64,000 nucleotides of DNA from Conus ventricosus (GCA_018398815.1 CM031628.1:3013099-3077098), one strand, 5' to 3'. Shown: positions 29,601-42,189, numbered from the stretch's first letter. Numbers and translations are program-made. Notes: generated by a model from the letters alone, not told the origin.

Positions 29601-32600
29601 ACAAACATTGGTTCCCCTAAATACCACTATCATTTTTACCATATATGACCACTATCATTTTAACCAATTTGACCACTAAACCCTTTTTTTTCCATAAAGG
29701 GCCCCTTAAACAGTTACCATATTGACCAAATCATTTTTACCAAAAATATACCACTATCATTTTACCCCCAAAAATGACCAATATATTGGTTTCCAAATAT
29801 GACCCCTATCATTTTTAAACCCTATAATTTACCCCCTATCATTGTTACCATAAAAAGACCACTATCATTGTTTCCATATTTTGCCCCCTATCCCGTTTTC
29901 CATATAAACCATAACATGTTTCCATATATGACCACATCATTTTTACCATAAAATTACCCCAAACAAATTTTTACCAATAGACCACTATCAATTTTTACCA
30001 TAATGACCACTATCAAATTTTAACCCTATATACCCCCAAACATTGTTACCATATATGACCACTATCATTGTTTTCCAAATAAGAAACCCCAACATTGTTT
30101 AAACCCAAAAATTTAAACCCCTACATTGGGTTAAAACCCTAAAAGACCACTATCATTTTTCCCCTAATGACCACTATCATTGTTAAACCATTAAAAGACC
30201 ACTAACATTGTTACCATATATGACCCCTAAAATTGGGGTTTCCAAATATTAAACCACTATCATTGTTTCCAATATGACCCCTATCATTGGGGTTTCCATA
30301 AACCCCTATCATTGTTACCCCTAAAAAGACCCCTTCATTGTTTTTCCATATAGGGCCACATCTTGTTTTCCCATTATGACCACTATCATTGTTACCATAT
30401 ATTAACCCCACATTGGGTTTCCAAAAGACCACTATCCCGTTACCAAAAATGACCACTATCAATTTTTACCATATTTCCACTATCATTGTTAAACCCTATA
30501 TGAAAACCCTATCATTGTTTCCAAAATGACCCCTTTTCATTTTTACCATATATGACCACTATCATTGTTTCCATTTAAACCACTATCAATTTTTTCCAAA
30601 TAGACCAAATATCATTTTTACCAAAATATACCCCCATCATTGTTTTTCCCTAAATGACCACTATCATTGTTTTAAACCAAAATATGCCCCCTATCATTGT
30701 TTTCCATTAAAAGACCACTATCATTGTTTTCCATATATGACCCCCTACATTGTTTTCCATAATGGGCCAATAACATGGGGTTCCAAAAATATGACCAAAA
30801 TCATTGTTCCAAATATTACCACTACATTGTTACCATAAAAGACCACTATCATTTTTTACCATAAATGACCAAATATCATTGTTTCCATATAGGGCCACTA
30901 TCATGTTACCATATTGAACCCCACATTAGTTACCAATATTCCCCCTACATTGTTTTTCCCCTATATACCACTATCATTGTTACCAAATAAGGGCCACTAT
31001 CATTGTTACCATAAAACCACTATCATTTTTACCAAATGACCACTAAACATGATACCAATATGACCACATCAGTTTACCATATAAGGGCCACTATCATTGT
31101 TTTTCCAAAATGACCCCTATCATTTTTTTCCATATAAGACCACTATCAAGTTTCCCCAAAATGACCACTAAACATTGTTACCAAATAGGGCCCCCTAAAC
31201 ATTTTTTTAAACCCAAAAATACCCCAACATTTACCAAATATGAAACCCCTTTTCATTGGTTTCCATATATTAACCCTATCAATTTTTACCAAAAATGAAA
31301 CCAAATTTTCAAAGGGTTCCATAAATTAAACCCCTATCATAGTTCCATAAAAAGACCCCTATCATTGTTACCATATATACCACTACATTGTTTAAACCAT
31401 ATATACCCCTATCCTTGGGGTTTCCATATATGAAACCCCTATCATTTTTTACCAAAAAAAGGGCCCCCCAATCATTGTTACCCCTATATGGGCCACAAAC
31501 CAAAGTTTTCCAAAAATGACCCCAATCATTGTTACCATATTGACCACTAACATTGTTTCCATAATACCACTATCATTGTTACCGATATATTTACCACAAT
31601 TCCCTTAGGGTTTCCATATCTACCCCTACATTTTTTACCAAATGACCACTATCATTGTTCCCCTATATGACCCCAAACATGTTAAACCCTAATGACCAAA
31701 TAAACATTGTTACCATATATACCCATCATTGTTTCCATATATAAAACCCCTAAACTTGGTACCAAATATGACCACTAACAAAAGTTTCCATATAATTGGG
31801 CCAAATATCATTGTTTTCCATATATGACCAAAATATCATTGTTACCAAAAATAGGGCCACTAATCATTGTTTTCCATTTTATGACCCCTATCAATTTTTT
31901 ACCAAAATAAGACCACTACCCTTGTTTTCCAAATAAGACCACTACCCCTGGTTACATAAATGACCACTATCATTGTTAAACCCTATATGACCACTAACAT
32001 TTTTAAACCCTATATGACCAAATATCAAATTTTTAACCCCCAAAAAATGACCACATCATTTTTACCAATTTGACCACTATCAAAGGGGTTTCCAAAAAAG
32101 ACCACTTCCCTTGTTACCAATATGACCACATTTTTGGGTTTCCATATATGACCACTATCTTGTTACCATATATGCCCCCAAACAAAGTTACCTATATGAA
32201 AATAAAGAACCGGGGGAAAATGAAAACCCCAACCCCCTTTTTTCCCCAAGGGAAATCCCCCTATCACAATTTTTACCCCCAAAAATGACCACTTTCAAAG
32301 GGTTTCCAAAAATATAAAACCCCCACCTTGTTCCAAAATACCACTTCATTGTTACCCCAATATGACCACTAACCCTTGTATACCCTAATATGACCCCCTA
32401 TTTATTGTTTCCATTTATTACCCTTAAAATTTACCCTATATGACCACTATCATTGTTACCCTATATGACCACTAACATTGTATTACCATTTTATGACCAC
32501 TATCAAAAAGTTTCCCATAAATACCACATCCCTTGGGTTTCCATATATGACCACCCATCCCTTTTACCATAAATGACCACAAACATTGTTACCAAAATTG

Positions 32601-33200
32601 GGCCACAAACCTGTTACCTATATGACCACTATCATTGTTTTCCCTATATACCCCCCAAAACAGTTACCAAATTTTTGACCACAATCCTTGGTTTCCATAT
32701 AAGGGGCCACTATCCCTTGTTTTTATTAAAAGACCAATATCATTGTTACCAAAATAAACCACAAACATTTTTACCCAAAATGACCACAAACATTTTTACC
32801 AAATATGGGCCACAAACATTGTTACCATTTTTAAAGACCACAAACATTGTTCCAAAAATGACCACTATCATTTTACCAATAAAGAAACCCCCAACATTGG
32901 GGTTTCCAATAATTGGGCCACAACCTTGTTTCCATAATAAACCACTGTTCATTGTTTACCATATATTTACCACTAATTAAATTTTTACCCCAAAAATGAC
33001 CACTATCATTTTTACCAAAAACCACATCATTGAACCCAAATACCACATCATTGTTTTCCAATAGACCACATCAATTTTTACCAAAATATGACCACTTTTC
33101 ATTTTTACCAAAAGACCACTATCATTGTTCCATAAAATAAACCCCTAACATTTTTTACCAAAAGGGCCACATCATTGTTTCCAAAAACCACTATAAATTG
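26691..33200. repeat. Satellite, 25-bp unit (about 260 copies)
   Basis: Continuous array of ATATATGACCACTATCATTG followed by TTACC. Much of the variation is neighbour-copy noise (ATATATG to AAAATG, GTTACC to GGGTTTCC), so true unit divergence cannot be judged. Short His/Tyr/Thr open frames are repeat translations. Confidence 0.95.
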
Positions 33201-35424
33201 TTTAATTAAACCCTTTTTTTTCCAATTAAAAATTGGTTTTGTTATTGTTTTTTGGTTTTGTTTGGGTTTTTTGTTTTTTTTTTGTTTGTATTTGGGGGTT
33301 TTTGGGTTGGGGGTGTTTTTGGCCCCCCTTTTTTTGGACCATTTTTGTTTGGTGGGTGGTTTTATTGGAGCGTGTGTGGGTTGGGGTGTGTTTTTTTGGT
33401 TTGGTTTGTTTGGGGGGTGGTTTTTTTTTAAATTTTGAACAACGCCATTTTAAAAATTCCAAAAATCATGCATTTTTTTTGGAGGTAACATTAATCTTTC
33501 CCCCTAAGACAAACCTAATTCCCTAATTTATCCAATTTTTAAACATTCCTTGCGCCCCATTTCCCCCCCCCTTCCCCCCCTTTTTTTTTAACCCCATTTT
33601 TTTAAAAAACGGCCCCCATCCAGCCAATTTAATCCAACCAAACCTTGGCCCTGATCTTTATCCAAATCTTTTTTTGTCCCCCTTTAAAACTGGACCAAAT
33701 TCCCTGAAACATCAAGGTTTACCCCAACCCCCTTCCCCCTCATTGATCAACCTTTATAACCCCCCCCGGCCCCCTTTAATTTTACTTAAAATGAAAATCA
33801 CTTCCATCCTTTACCCCCCAAAACCACCCCTCATCCCAAACCACCCCGTGGGAAACATCCTACACCTTGACCCCCTGATCCCTCATCCCCCATCTTTGAA
33901 CCCCCCCCTTCCCTTCCCCTACATTTCAGTTTAAAACCCAAAAAGGCCAAAGACCCTCACCCCAGTCCAAACTAACCCCTCCGCCCCCCCCTCCCCCTTT
34001 TTTCTCCAAACCTGCCAAAATTTTAATAAAAAACCTTATTTTTCCCTTTTCCCCCCAATTTACCATTCAACCCCCAAACTATTTTCCACCCAAAAACCCA
34101 ATTAACCCCACCCAGGGACTTGATCTAAACCCCGAAAAACCATTTATTCAGGGCTTAAAATCTCCCCATGAAACCTTTATCCTGCAGATATTGGGAAAAA
34201 AACTGACCCAATTTCCAAAAAAGGGGAAAACCCCCCCCTTTAAAAATACCCCCTTTTAAAAATTAAAAATTTTTAAAGACCCAAAAAAAAGTACTTTGGG
34301 CCACCCCCCCTTTCCAAACCCAAAATCATACTAGGGTCCCCTCAAACCCCCTGCTTTTAATGAGGAAACCCCAGCCCTTTTTAAAAATTTTTTCCCTTTT
34401 TCCCCCCAAATTTTTTCAATTTCAAGCCCTCACCCCAAAAAGCAAATTTTTTTACTTTTAAAACCCCAATAAACCAGCCTTCCAATTTGGACCTTTGGGG
34501 GGACAAAAACCCATTACCCTTATTCTTCACCCAAAAAAACCCCTCCGTGTAAACCCAAAACCCTTCCCAAAAAACTTTTACCTTGAGGAAAAAAACGGCA
34601 AAACCCCTTTTGACCCAAAAAAGGGGGGAAAAAGCAGCCCCAACCTTAAAAGGGAGCCCCTTTTCCCCAATGAAATTCAAAAGTATTTCCGGGGGACAAA
34701 AAAGGAAGGTGGACCCTTTTGGGGACCCCAAACCCCCAGAGGATGCCAAGAACTGGGGGCCCAAGGGGCAAACCAATTTAAAAATTTGAGAATGGGGGAA
34801 GGGGTCCCCAATTTCCCTCCACCCTACTTTTTTCCCATTTGGGGGGTGGGCCCCCTTTTCTCCCTACACCCCAAGGGGGGGAAAGGGAACACCCAGGCTT
34901 TTTCCGACTAAAACCTTAAACCGTTTCCCCAAATTTTTAAGAGAAACCCTTCTGCCCTGGAGGGGTCTTCAAAACAGCAGTTAGACCCCGGTTCCCCCCT
35001 GTCCTTCATTTGGAAGGAGCACAATTTCCCCCAGGGGTTTGCCTTTTTAGGTTTTCCCGCCCCCCTGGGGGGAACCCCCTTTTGTCCCCCAAATGAAGGG
35101 TTTTCCCAAAGGCTTTTTTGGGCACTTTTTTTTTTTTTTTTTTTGGGGGGGGGGGGGGGGGGGGCCCCCCTTCTGGTTCCCGGGGGGTTGGCCCTTTTTT
35201 CCCTAAAACCATTTCCCCAAAAAACCCCGCAAGGAGGAAAAAAATTTGGCCCCCCCCCTTTTTTTGTTTTTTTAATTTCCCTTGGGAATTAAAATAAAAA
35301 AAGGGAAAGTTTTTAAAATCTGTGGGTTTTAACTTTTCCCACACCCACCCACCCGCCAACTCCTTTTGGGAAATCAATTATGAATTACCTTTCTGCACAC
35401 TCCAAACAGCAGCAAATGCTTTTA
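33201..35424. other. Low-quality non-repetitive sequence, no gene assigned
   Basis: GT-rich then C/A-rich sequence with inflated homopolymers, including poly-T next to poly-G at about 35,127-35,164. Open frames up to 138 aa are low-complexity. Nothing recognisable. Confidence 0.45.
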
Positions 35425-35845
35425 CACACACAATCAGTGCACACTCTCATCTCTCTCTGCATCTGATCACTCTGTCTTCTCCCGCTCTGACTCACACCTC
35501 CTCCTCACTCACACACTTCACACAATCACACACACACACACACACCCACACACACCCACACACACACAGAAGGAAACGATCAGAATGAGGTAATTTGAGA
35601 GAGAAAAAACAACAAAAATACAAAACAAAAAACGCTACCTTATGAAGCTTTGCTTGCCCTGTGCCCTCTCACCACTTCAACATTGATGTTTGAAAAAAAA
35701 AAATCAAGTTACATCACGGTAGTGCAGTGTCAATACTTTTATTAACCACACTGTGTGTCAGGGAAGGAATCAGAAAGTGGATGACAATATTAGGGCTTCA
35801 CACAAATCAAGAGATGTGCAGAAACACATACGGTTGTTGACTTAC

Positions 35846-35921
35846 CTGGCCACCAGTCTTTAAGATGGTACAGACATGGAGGGGTCGGGTCCCACTGTCC
35901 ACAATGCGCTCCACCAGGTGC
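35846..35921 (-). other. Candidate 76-bp host exon with consensus splice sites
   Basis: On the minus strand the segment lies between CTGCAACTGCCAG (acceptor side) and CAG|GTAAGT (donor). One phase is fully open and reads HLVERIVDSG...VCTILKTGGQ, a normal-looking protein sequence. The segment recurs at 38,813-38,893 with the same donor but with indels. The polypyrimidine tract is weak. I do not recognise the protein. Confidence 0.35.
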
Positions 35922-36104
35922 CTGGCAGTTGCAGCTGGTCATCACAAAAGAAACGCCATATCATGTCCTGACTTTGTGCCGAACAGGTCCTGCAGGTACA
36001 CACAGAGGTACAGACCACTTCACCCAGGTGAGGTCACTGTCAGGGATAACACATGGACAGACAATCAATTGGGTGTCAGGGGATTACTACATGAACAGAC
36101 CATC

Positions 36105-36640
36105 ATGTCAGGGTGTGTCACTGTCATGGGTCATACGCATGTACAGTCACATGTCAGATGTCCATCATGTCAGAGTTGTCACTGTCATGGGTCGTACAGC
36201 ATGTACAGTCCATCAGGTCAGAGTATGCGACTGTCATGGGTCGTACAGCATGTACAGTCCATCATGTCAGAGTATGTCACTGTCATGGGCTGTACAGCAT
36301 GTACAAGTACCATCATGTCAGAGTATGTCACTGTCATGGTCGTACGGCATGTACAGTCCATCATGTCAGAGTATGTCACTGTCATGAGTCGTACAGCATG
36401 TACAGTCCATCATGTCAGAGTATGTGACTGTCATGGGTCGTACGGCATGTACAGTCCATCATGTCAGGGTATGTCACTGTCATGGGTCGTACGGCATGTA
36501 CAGACCATCATGTCAGAGTATGTGACTGTCATGGGTCGTACGGCATGTACAGTCCATCATGTCAGGGTATGTGACTGTCATGGGTCGTATGGCATGTACA
36601 GTCCATCATGTCAGAGTATGTCCATCATGTCAGAGTATGA
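36105..36640. repeat. Minisatellite, 49-bp unit (about 11 copies)
   Basis: Units contain CATGTCAGAGTATGTCACTG, TCATGGGTCGTACGGC and ATGTACAGTCCAT. Because 49 is not a multiple of three, a repeat-free-of-stops translation of 288 aa arises across it (35,865-36,731); it is not a gene. Confidence 0.95.
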
Positions 36641-36876
36641 GCATGAGAGCGTGTGTGCAGGGGTGCGCGTGAGTGGTTGTGCGAGTCTGCTTTCCCGTGT
36701 GTGCTGTGAGTATCTGCTTCCCCGTGCCTGAGTATGTGGCAATACAATTTGGTATCCTCAATTAAAGAGGCAGTCTGCTGCCATGGAAAGAGTACAAAGA
36801 AGAGCAACAAAGCTTGTAAAGAGTGTACAAAATCTTCCCTTCATAGGTAGGCTAAAAGCTCTTGGACTGCCTGTAA

Positions 36877-37661
36877 CCATCTGGATCATTTTAGCATTGC
36901 ATGTTCAATAATTGTCTTGTCACTAGTTTACCTCAGTTTAGCCATTGAAACATCCTTTCATTCGTTCTCCACTTGATGTAAAGTTTCAATACATTGTTTG
37001 TTATGTTTAGATATGGTTGCAATTCCTGCATAATCATTATTGTCACTATTATTATGCATGGCATGGTGAACTGCCAGCTTTCGCGACAAGAAATTGTTAG
37101 ATTTATCTCCCTTCGTTCGCGGAATGTAAACAACCGAATTGCAGCATGTTTTCAACTGCTTGATTTATTTGTAGATTAATTTGATTTGGAATTTAAATAG
37201 TAAATTAAATTATGTGATTCCTAATAAACATTAAAAGAACCTTTAAACATGAATAGTGAATAAACAAAATCGATGAAATCCTATTCCGTCATAAATTGAA
37301 CGGACTTTTTTTTTCTTTGAAACCGTGGCAACGTAACGCTTTTGGAGGAAAGCTAAAACCGTGAAACCCTGGGGGAGGTGCCACTGCATGCCGTGCAGCA
37401 AAATATTTCTAAAACAAATATATCTGTCCTTGTTATTTTGTTTATTTCTGACTGTATTTAAAAACAAATAAATTGTCACAAACATATTTCTCCTTTTGGT
37501 TTCTGTTGACCGCACCCACGCTGTGAAATCATTCCAAATTATACCATATACACTTTATTAACATATCTGCTACAAACATTGACAACATACATTTACAGTC
37601 ACTAAATACATACATGCTCATATACTCTTGCAAACAGTCATGCACACGAAAGAGTTATCAC
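36877..37661. mobile_element. ~0.79-kb insertion of unknown type within the LINE fragment
   Basis: The LINE frame breaks after GGACTGCCT (ending 36,876) and resumes at CACACTGCCTACCCTAAAA near 37,662, so ACTGCCT is probably a target duplication. No clear inverted ends and no gene; contains AT-rich sequence and CATTAAAAG/AATAAA-type words. It is present in both duplication copies, so it predates the duplication. Confidence 0.5.
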
Positions 37662-37788
37662 ACTGCCTACCCTAAAAACAGACGAGTGAGGGGCGATTGA
37701 TCCAAGTCTATAAAATATTTAATCGTATTGACAACATTCCTATTTCAAAATTCTCACTGCATCAAGAGTTGACACTACCAGAAATAGT

Positions 37789-38089
37789 AGAGAAAACACT
37801 TGAACCCACTTGGGAGGAGAAGAGCTGGGTACTTCGGTTCGTAGAACCTTCAAAGCAACTGAAGAGAGCGGGTGCAGCTTAAACACAAATCACTGTCACT
37901 GCAGGAAAAAAAATTATGACCTGCAGTGACAGTGATTTGTGTTTAAGCTGCACCCGCTCTCTTCAGTTGCTTTGAAGGTTCTACGAACCGAAGTACTCAG
38001 CTCTTCTCCTCCCAAGTGGGTTCAAGTGTTTTCTCTACCCTTTTTTTTTATATCCTTTGTGAAAGAACCCAGGCAGTCAAAACTTTTTA
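37789..38089. mobile_element. Foldback (palindromic) insertion, ~300 bp, only in duplication copy 1
   Basis: Arms of 119 bp (37,787-37,905 and 37,920-38,038) are nearly identical inverted copies separated by 14 bp, followed by a T-rich tail and about 45 bp. It is flanked by the 13-bp direct repeat TACCAGAAATAGT (37,776-37,788; 38,090-38,102). The matching place in copy 2 (near 41,010) has a single AACAGAAATAGT and no insert. Confidence 0.85.
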
Positions 38090-38812
38090 TACCAGAAATA
38101 GTTAGTGTTGATAAAATCTATCACAAAGATTGTCGTACTAACCTAAGGAAATTGTCTTTTAGTAACAGAGTAACAAATCTGTGCACAAAATACTAATCTT
38201 TTCAAAAGCTCTATCGATAGTAGTACATTACTGAAGACTATTTATTTTGATGATGACAAATAAAGACTTGAGAGAGTTTAAGACCTGACCTTACAAGACT
38301 AGATACACATAGAGACATGTAAAGCCAGTTCTGGCAGAATTGCAAAACATTTACCATATCCTCTCTCTGTCTATCTGTCACTCTCTCTGTCTCTCTCCTC
38401 TCCCCTCTCTGCTCACCCCACACCTCACAACCACACAACCACACACCACACACACCACACAAACACACACACACACACACAAGCAACACACCACAGCACA
38501 CACACACACACACAGAGACAGAGAACAGAGACAGCAACAACAGAATGTGGAATTTGAAGAGAGAAAAAACAACACATAATCAAAAACAAAAAAAAACCCA
38601 CCTATGAAAGCTTTGCGCCTTCCCTCTACCTTCAACAGTGATGTTTTGAAAAAAAAAATCAAGTTTACATCACTTGTTAGTGCAGTGTCAATACTTTATC
38701 ACGGCCCCAAATTTGTTGTGTTTAGGGAAGGAATCAGAAAGTTGGATGACAATATTAGGGCTTCACACAAATCACAGAGAATGCAGAATACACATACGGT
38801 TTGTTGACTTAC

Positions 38813-38893
38813 CTGCCACCAGTCTTCATAGGTGGATCGGGCAGACATGGAGGGGTCGGTCCCTCTGTACCCCATGCGGCTCTCACCAGGTGA
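38813..38893 (-). other. Second copy of the candidate exon
   Basis: Same donor context (TGGCAG|GTAAGT on the minus strand) but several indels relative to 35,846-35,921; reads through only in a different phase. Confidence 0.25.
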
Positions 38894-39089
38894 CTGGCTT
38901 TGTTGCAGCTGTTCACACAAAGACACCTGCCGATAGCCTGTGCCTATGTCCTGACGTTGGTGCAACCGAACCAGGTCCAGCAGGACACACAGAGGACAGA
39001 CCCTTCACCCCATGGGAGGTGCACTGACAGGGATTAACTACATGAACAGACAATCAATTCAGGGTGTGTGCAGGGGATTACCTGCATGT

Positions 39090-39760
39090 ACAGTCCATCA
39101 TGTCAGGGTGTACTCACTGTCATGGTCATACGGCATGTACAGTCCCCTCATGTCAGAGTATGTCCATCATGTCAAGAGTTTGTGCCGTGTCATGGGTCAT
39201 AACAGCATGTACAGTCCATCATGTCAGAGTATGTGCCTGTCATGGGTCGTACGGCATGTACAGGCCATGCGATGTTCAGAGTATGTGACTGTCATGGGTC
39301 CGTACGGCATGTACAGTCCCTCATGTCGAGTATGTTTGACTGTCATGGTCGTATGGCATGTAACAGTCCATCATGCAGGGTATGTCACCTGTCATGGGTC
39401 CTACGGCATGTACAGACCATCATGTCAAGGTATGTGACTGTCATGTGGTCGTACGGCATATACATCCAGCAATGTCAGAGTATGGACTGTCATGGGTCGT
39501 ACGGGCATGTAAAGTCCCATCCTGGTCAGGGTATGTCACTGTCCTGGGTCGTCCGGCATTTAAGTCCATCAGGTCAGAGTATGCGACCTGTCCATGGGTC
39601 CGTACGCATGTAACGAGTCCATCATGTCAGGGTATGTCCCCTGAACATGGTCAACGGCAAGGTACAGACCATCATGTCAGGGTGTGGTCACTGTCATGGG
39701 TCGTACGGCATGTAACAGAGTCCATCATGTCAGAGTATGTCCATCATGTCAAGTATGAGC
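39090..39760. repeat. Minisatellite, 49-bp unit, copy 2 (about 13 copies)
   Basis: Same unit as 36,105-36,640 with more frequent single-base indels and about two more units. Confidence 0.9.
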
Positions 39761-41305
39761 ATGAGAGCGTGTGTGCAGGGTGCCGCGTGAGTGGTTGTGC
39801 GAGTCTGCTTTCCTCCCGTGTGTGCTGTGAGTATCTGCTCCCCCGTGCCTGAGTATGTGGCAATATCAATTTGGTATCCCAATTAAAGAGGACAGTCTAC
39901 TGCCATGGAAAGAGTACAAAGAAGAGTACAACAAAGCTTGTAAAGGTGTGCAAATCTTCCCTTCATAGGTAGGCTAAAAGCTCTTTGGACTGCTGTAACC
40001 ATCCTCGATCATTTAGCATTGTAATGTTCAATAATTGTCTTGCCACTAGTTACCTCAGTTTAGCCATGAAACATCCTTTCATTCATTCTCCACACTTGAT
40101 GCAAAGTTTCAATACATTTGTTTGTTATGTTAGATAAAGGTTGCAATTCCTGCATATCATTACTGTCCTATTATTATGCATGGCATGGTGAACTGCCATC
40201 TTTCGCGACAAAGAATTGTTAGATTTATCTCCGCTTCGGTTCGCGGAATGTAAACAACCGAATCGCAGCATGTTTTTCAACTCATGATTTATTTGTAGAT
40301 TAATTTGATTTGTGAATTTAAATAGATGAATTAAATAATGTGATTAAGCCTAATCAACAATTAAAAGATATCTTTAAACATGAATATGAATAAACAAAAT
40401 CGATGAAATCCCTATTTCCGTCATAAATTTGAACGGTATCTTTTTTTTCTCTTTGAAGCCGTGGCAACGTAAACGCATTTGGAGGAAAGCTAAAACTGTG
40501 AAACCATAGGGAGTGCCACTGCATGCCAGTGCAGCAAAATATTTCTAAAACAAATATATATCTGTCCTTGTTATTCTTGTTTTATACTAGACTGTATTTA
40601 AAAACAATAAATGTCACAAACATATTTCTCCTATTGGTTCTGTTTACCGCACCCCACGCTGTGAAAATCTTTCCAAATTAACCATATACACTTATTAACA
40701 TATCTGTTACAAACAATGACAACAGTACATTACAGTCCTAAATACATACATGCTTCCATAACCTTTTTTATAACACTTAAATAACCTATCTGTTACAAAC
40801 ATTGACAACAAACATTTACAGTTACTATAAATACATACATGCCTTCATATACTCATGCAAACAGTCATGCACACGAAGGAGTTATCAACTGCCTACCCCT
40901 AGAAAACAAGACAAGTGAGGCGATTTTGATCCAAGTCATAAAAAATTTAATCGTAAAATTGACAACATTCCTATTCCACAAAATTCTTCACTGCATCAAG
41001 AGTGACACTAACAGAAATAGTGTGGATAAAGATCTATCACGAAAATTGTCGTACTAACCTAAGGAAATTGTCCTTTTTAGTAACAGAGTAACAACCTTTT
41101 GGAATAAACAAACCCCTACCATTAAACGGGCACAAAATACTAATCTTTTTCAAAAGCACTATCGATAGTAGTACATTATTGAAGACTAATAAATTTATGA
41201 TGATAACAAATAAAAGACTTGAGAGAGTTTAAGACCTGACCTTACAAGACTAGATAACACAATATGAAGGGACATGTAAAGGCCCGTTCTGGCTAAAATG
41301 CAAAG

Positions 41306-41685
41306 CAGTATATCCCTATTATCCTGAATCTGCATCTGAAGCCTGAACCAGTTGGAGACCAAAACGTGACCCGGAGACACAGGTCACTTGTACATGTCCG
41401 ACAGATATACGTGTCACGTCTGTTTTAAAAATGCAATGTTACAAAAAACACGTTAAGTTAAAATATTCTTCCAAAAATAATCAGTCCCCTGATCACCAGA
41501 TAGGCTAGTGTGACACTTTGAAAACCCTGCATGACTTGAGAGAAAAAGACCCCGATCCCACTGAATAGACGCAATATTCAGGAAATGACGTCACGACGAG
41601 ATGGATGACCGACAAAAATAAAAGTTGCAGGGTGTTTGTCGCAGTCAGCGTGAATATCATGGGTTTTTTAGCTGGTCAGACAGAC
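41306..41685. other. Unique sequence, no gene seen
   Basis: Mixed composition, only short open frames, no element signature recognised. Confidence 0.5.
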
Positions 41686-41689
41686 AGCC

Positions 41690-42150
41690 AAACAATTACA
41701 ACCCCCCCGTAGCACCAGCGTGAAGCCATAGCTGTGATCAGACCGACACCAAACAATACTCCCCTGATAGCAGTACATCCGTGAAGATCAAGAAGCTGTC
41801 TCAGACACACACCAAACAATACTCCCCTGAATAGCAACAGCGTAGAAGATCAGAGCTGTCCCTCAGACACACACCGAAACAATACTCCCGTGCTTAGCAG
41901 TCAGCGTGAAGATCCAGAGCTGTGTCCGACACACGGCCAAAACAATACCCCTATAGCAGTCAGCGTGGAAGAATCAGCCGCTGTCTCAGACACACACCAA
42001 AACAATACTCCCATTGAAGGGATAGCCAAAAAACATAGTCCAGCGTGAAGATAGAGCTGTGTCAGACAGACACACAGCAAACAATACTCCCCTGATAGCA
42101 GTCCAGCGTGAAGATCAGAGCTGCGCAGACATTGGCACAGACTTATCAGT
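41690..42150. repeat. Minisatellite, ~59-bp unit (about 7 copies)
   Basis: Units contain CAAACAATACTCCCCTGATA, GCAGTCAGCGTGAAGATCA and GAGCTGTGTCAGACACACA, with indels. Confidence 0.9.
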
Positions 42151-42189
42151 GGCAAGTTGTGTATGTCACAATACAACTAATGTGTAATA

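Larger units (their letters stand above)
36735..38225 (+). pseudogene. Non-LTR retrotransposon (CR1/Jockey-like) RT 3' end, split by two insertions
   Basis: In order: WYPQLKRQSAAMERVQRRA then KLVKSVQNLPFIGRLKALGL (to about 36,876); after a ~0.8-kb insert, IQVYKIFNRIDNIP (37,697-37,738) and FSLHQELTLPEI; after the foldback insert, KIYHKDCRTNLRKLSFSNRV (from about 38,118). This is the conserved C-terminal region following the RT domain of CR1/Jockey-type elements (RVQRRATK...RLKALGLP...RGDLIQVYKI...FSNRV..WN). Copy 2 (39,870-41,180) keeps FWNKQTPTIKRAQNTNLFQK, which copy 1 lacks. Confidence 0.75.
35425..38345 (+). repeat. Tandem segmental duplication, copy 1 (~2.9 kb)
   Basis: Starts in a CT/CA microsatellite and runs through a possible exon, 49-bp minisatellite, LINE fragment and two insertions to about 38,345; aligns throughout with 38,346-41,305. 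Shared landmarks include TTAGGGCTTCACACAAATCA, the LINE segment and GAGAGAGTTTAAGACCTGAC. Copy 1 has the cleaner sequence. Confidence 0.9.
38346..41305 (+). repeat. Tandem segmental duplication, copy 2 (~2.95 kb)
   Basis: Direct repeat of 35,425-38,345 with many single-base indels, no foldback insert, a small internal duplication around 40,680-40,850, and a LINE segment missing from copy 1. Confidence 0.9.

Noticed and set aside
26691..33200. Regular 25-bp repeats considered as a CRISPR array
   Set aside because: There are no spacers between repeats, the units are contiguous, and the context is eukaryotic.
35865..36731. 288-aa plus-strand open frame with repeats
   Set aside because: It is the 49-bp minisatellite read through three phases, and the frame is broken in the second copy.
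35425..41305. The two ~2.9-kb direct copies considered as LTRs of one retroelement
   Set aside because: They are immediately adjacent, lack TG...CA ends and a target duplication, and contain a LINE fragment and a minisatellite.
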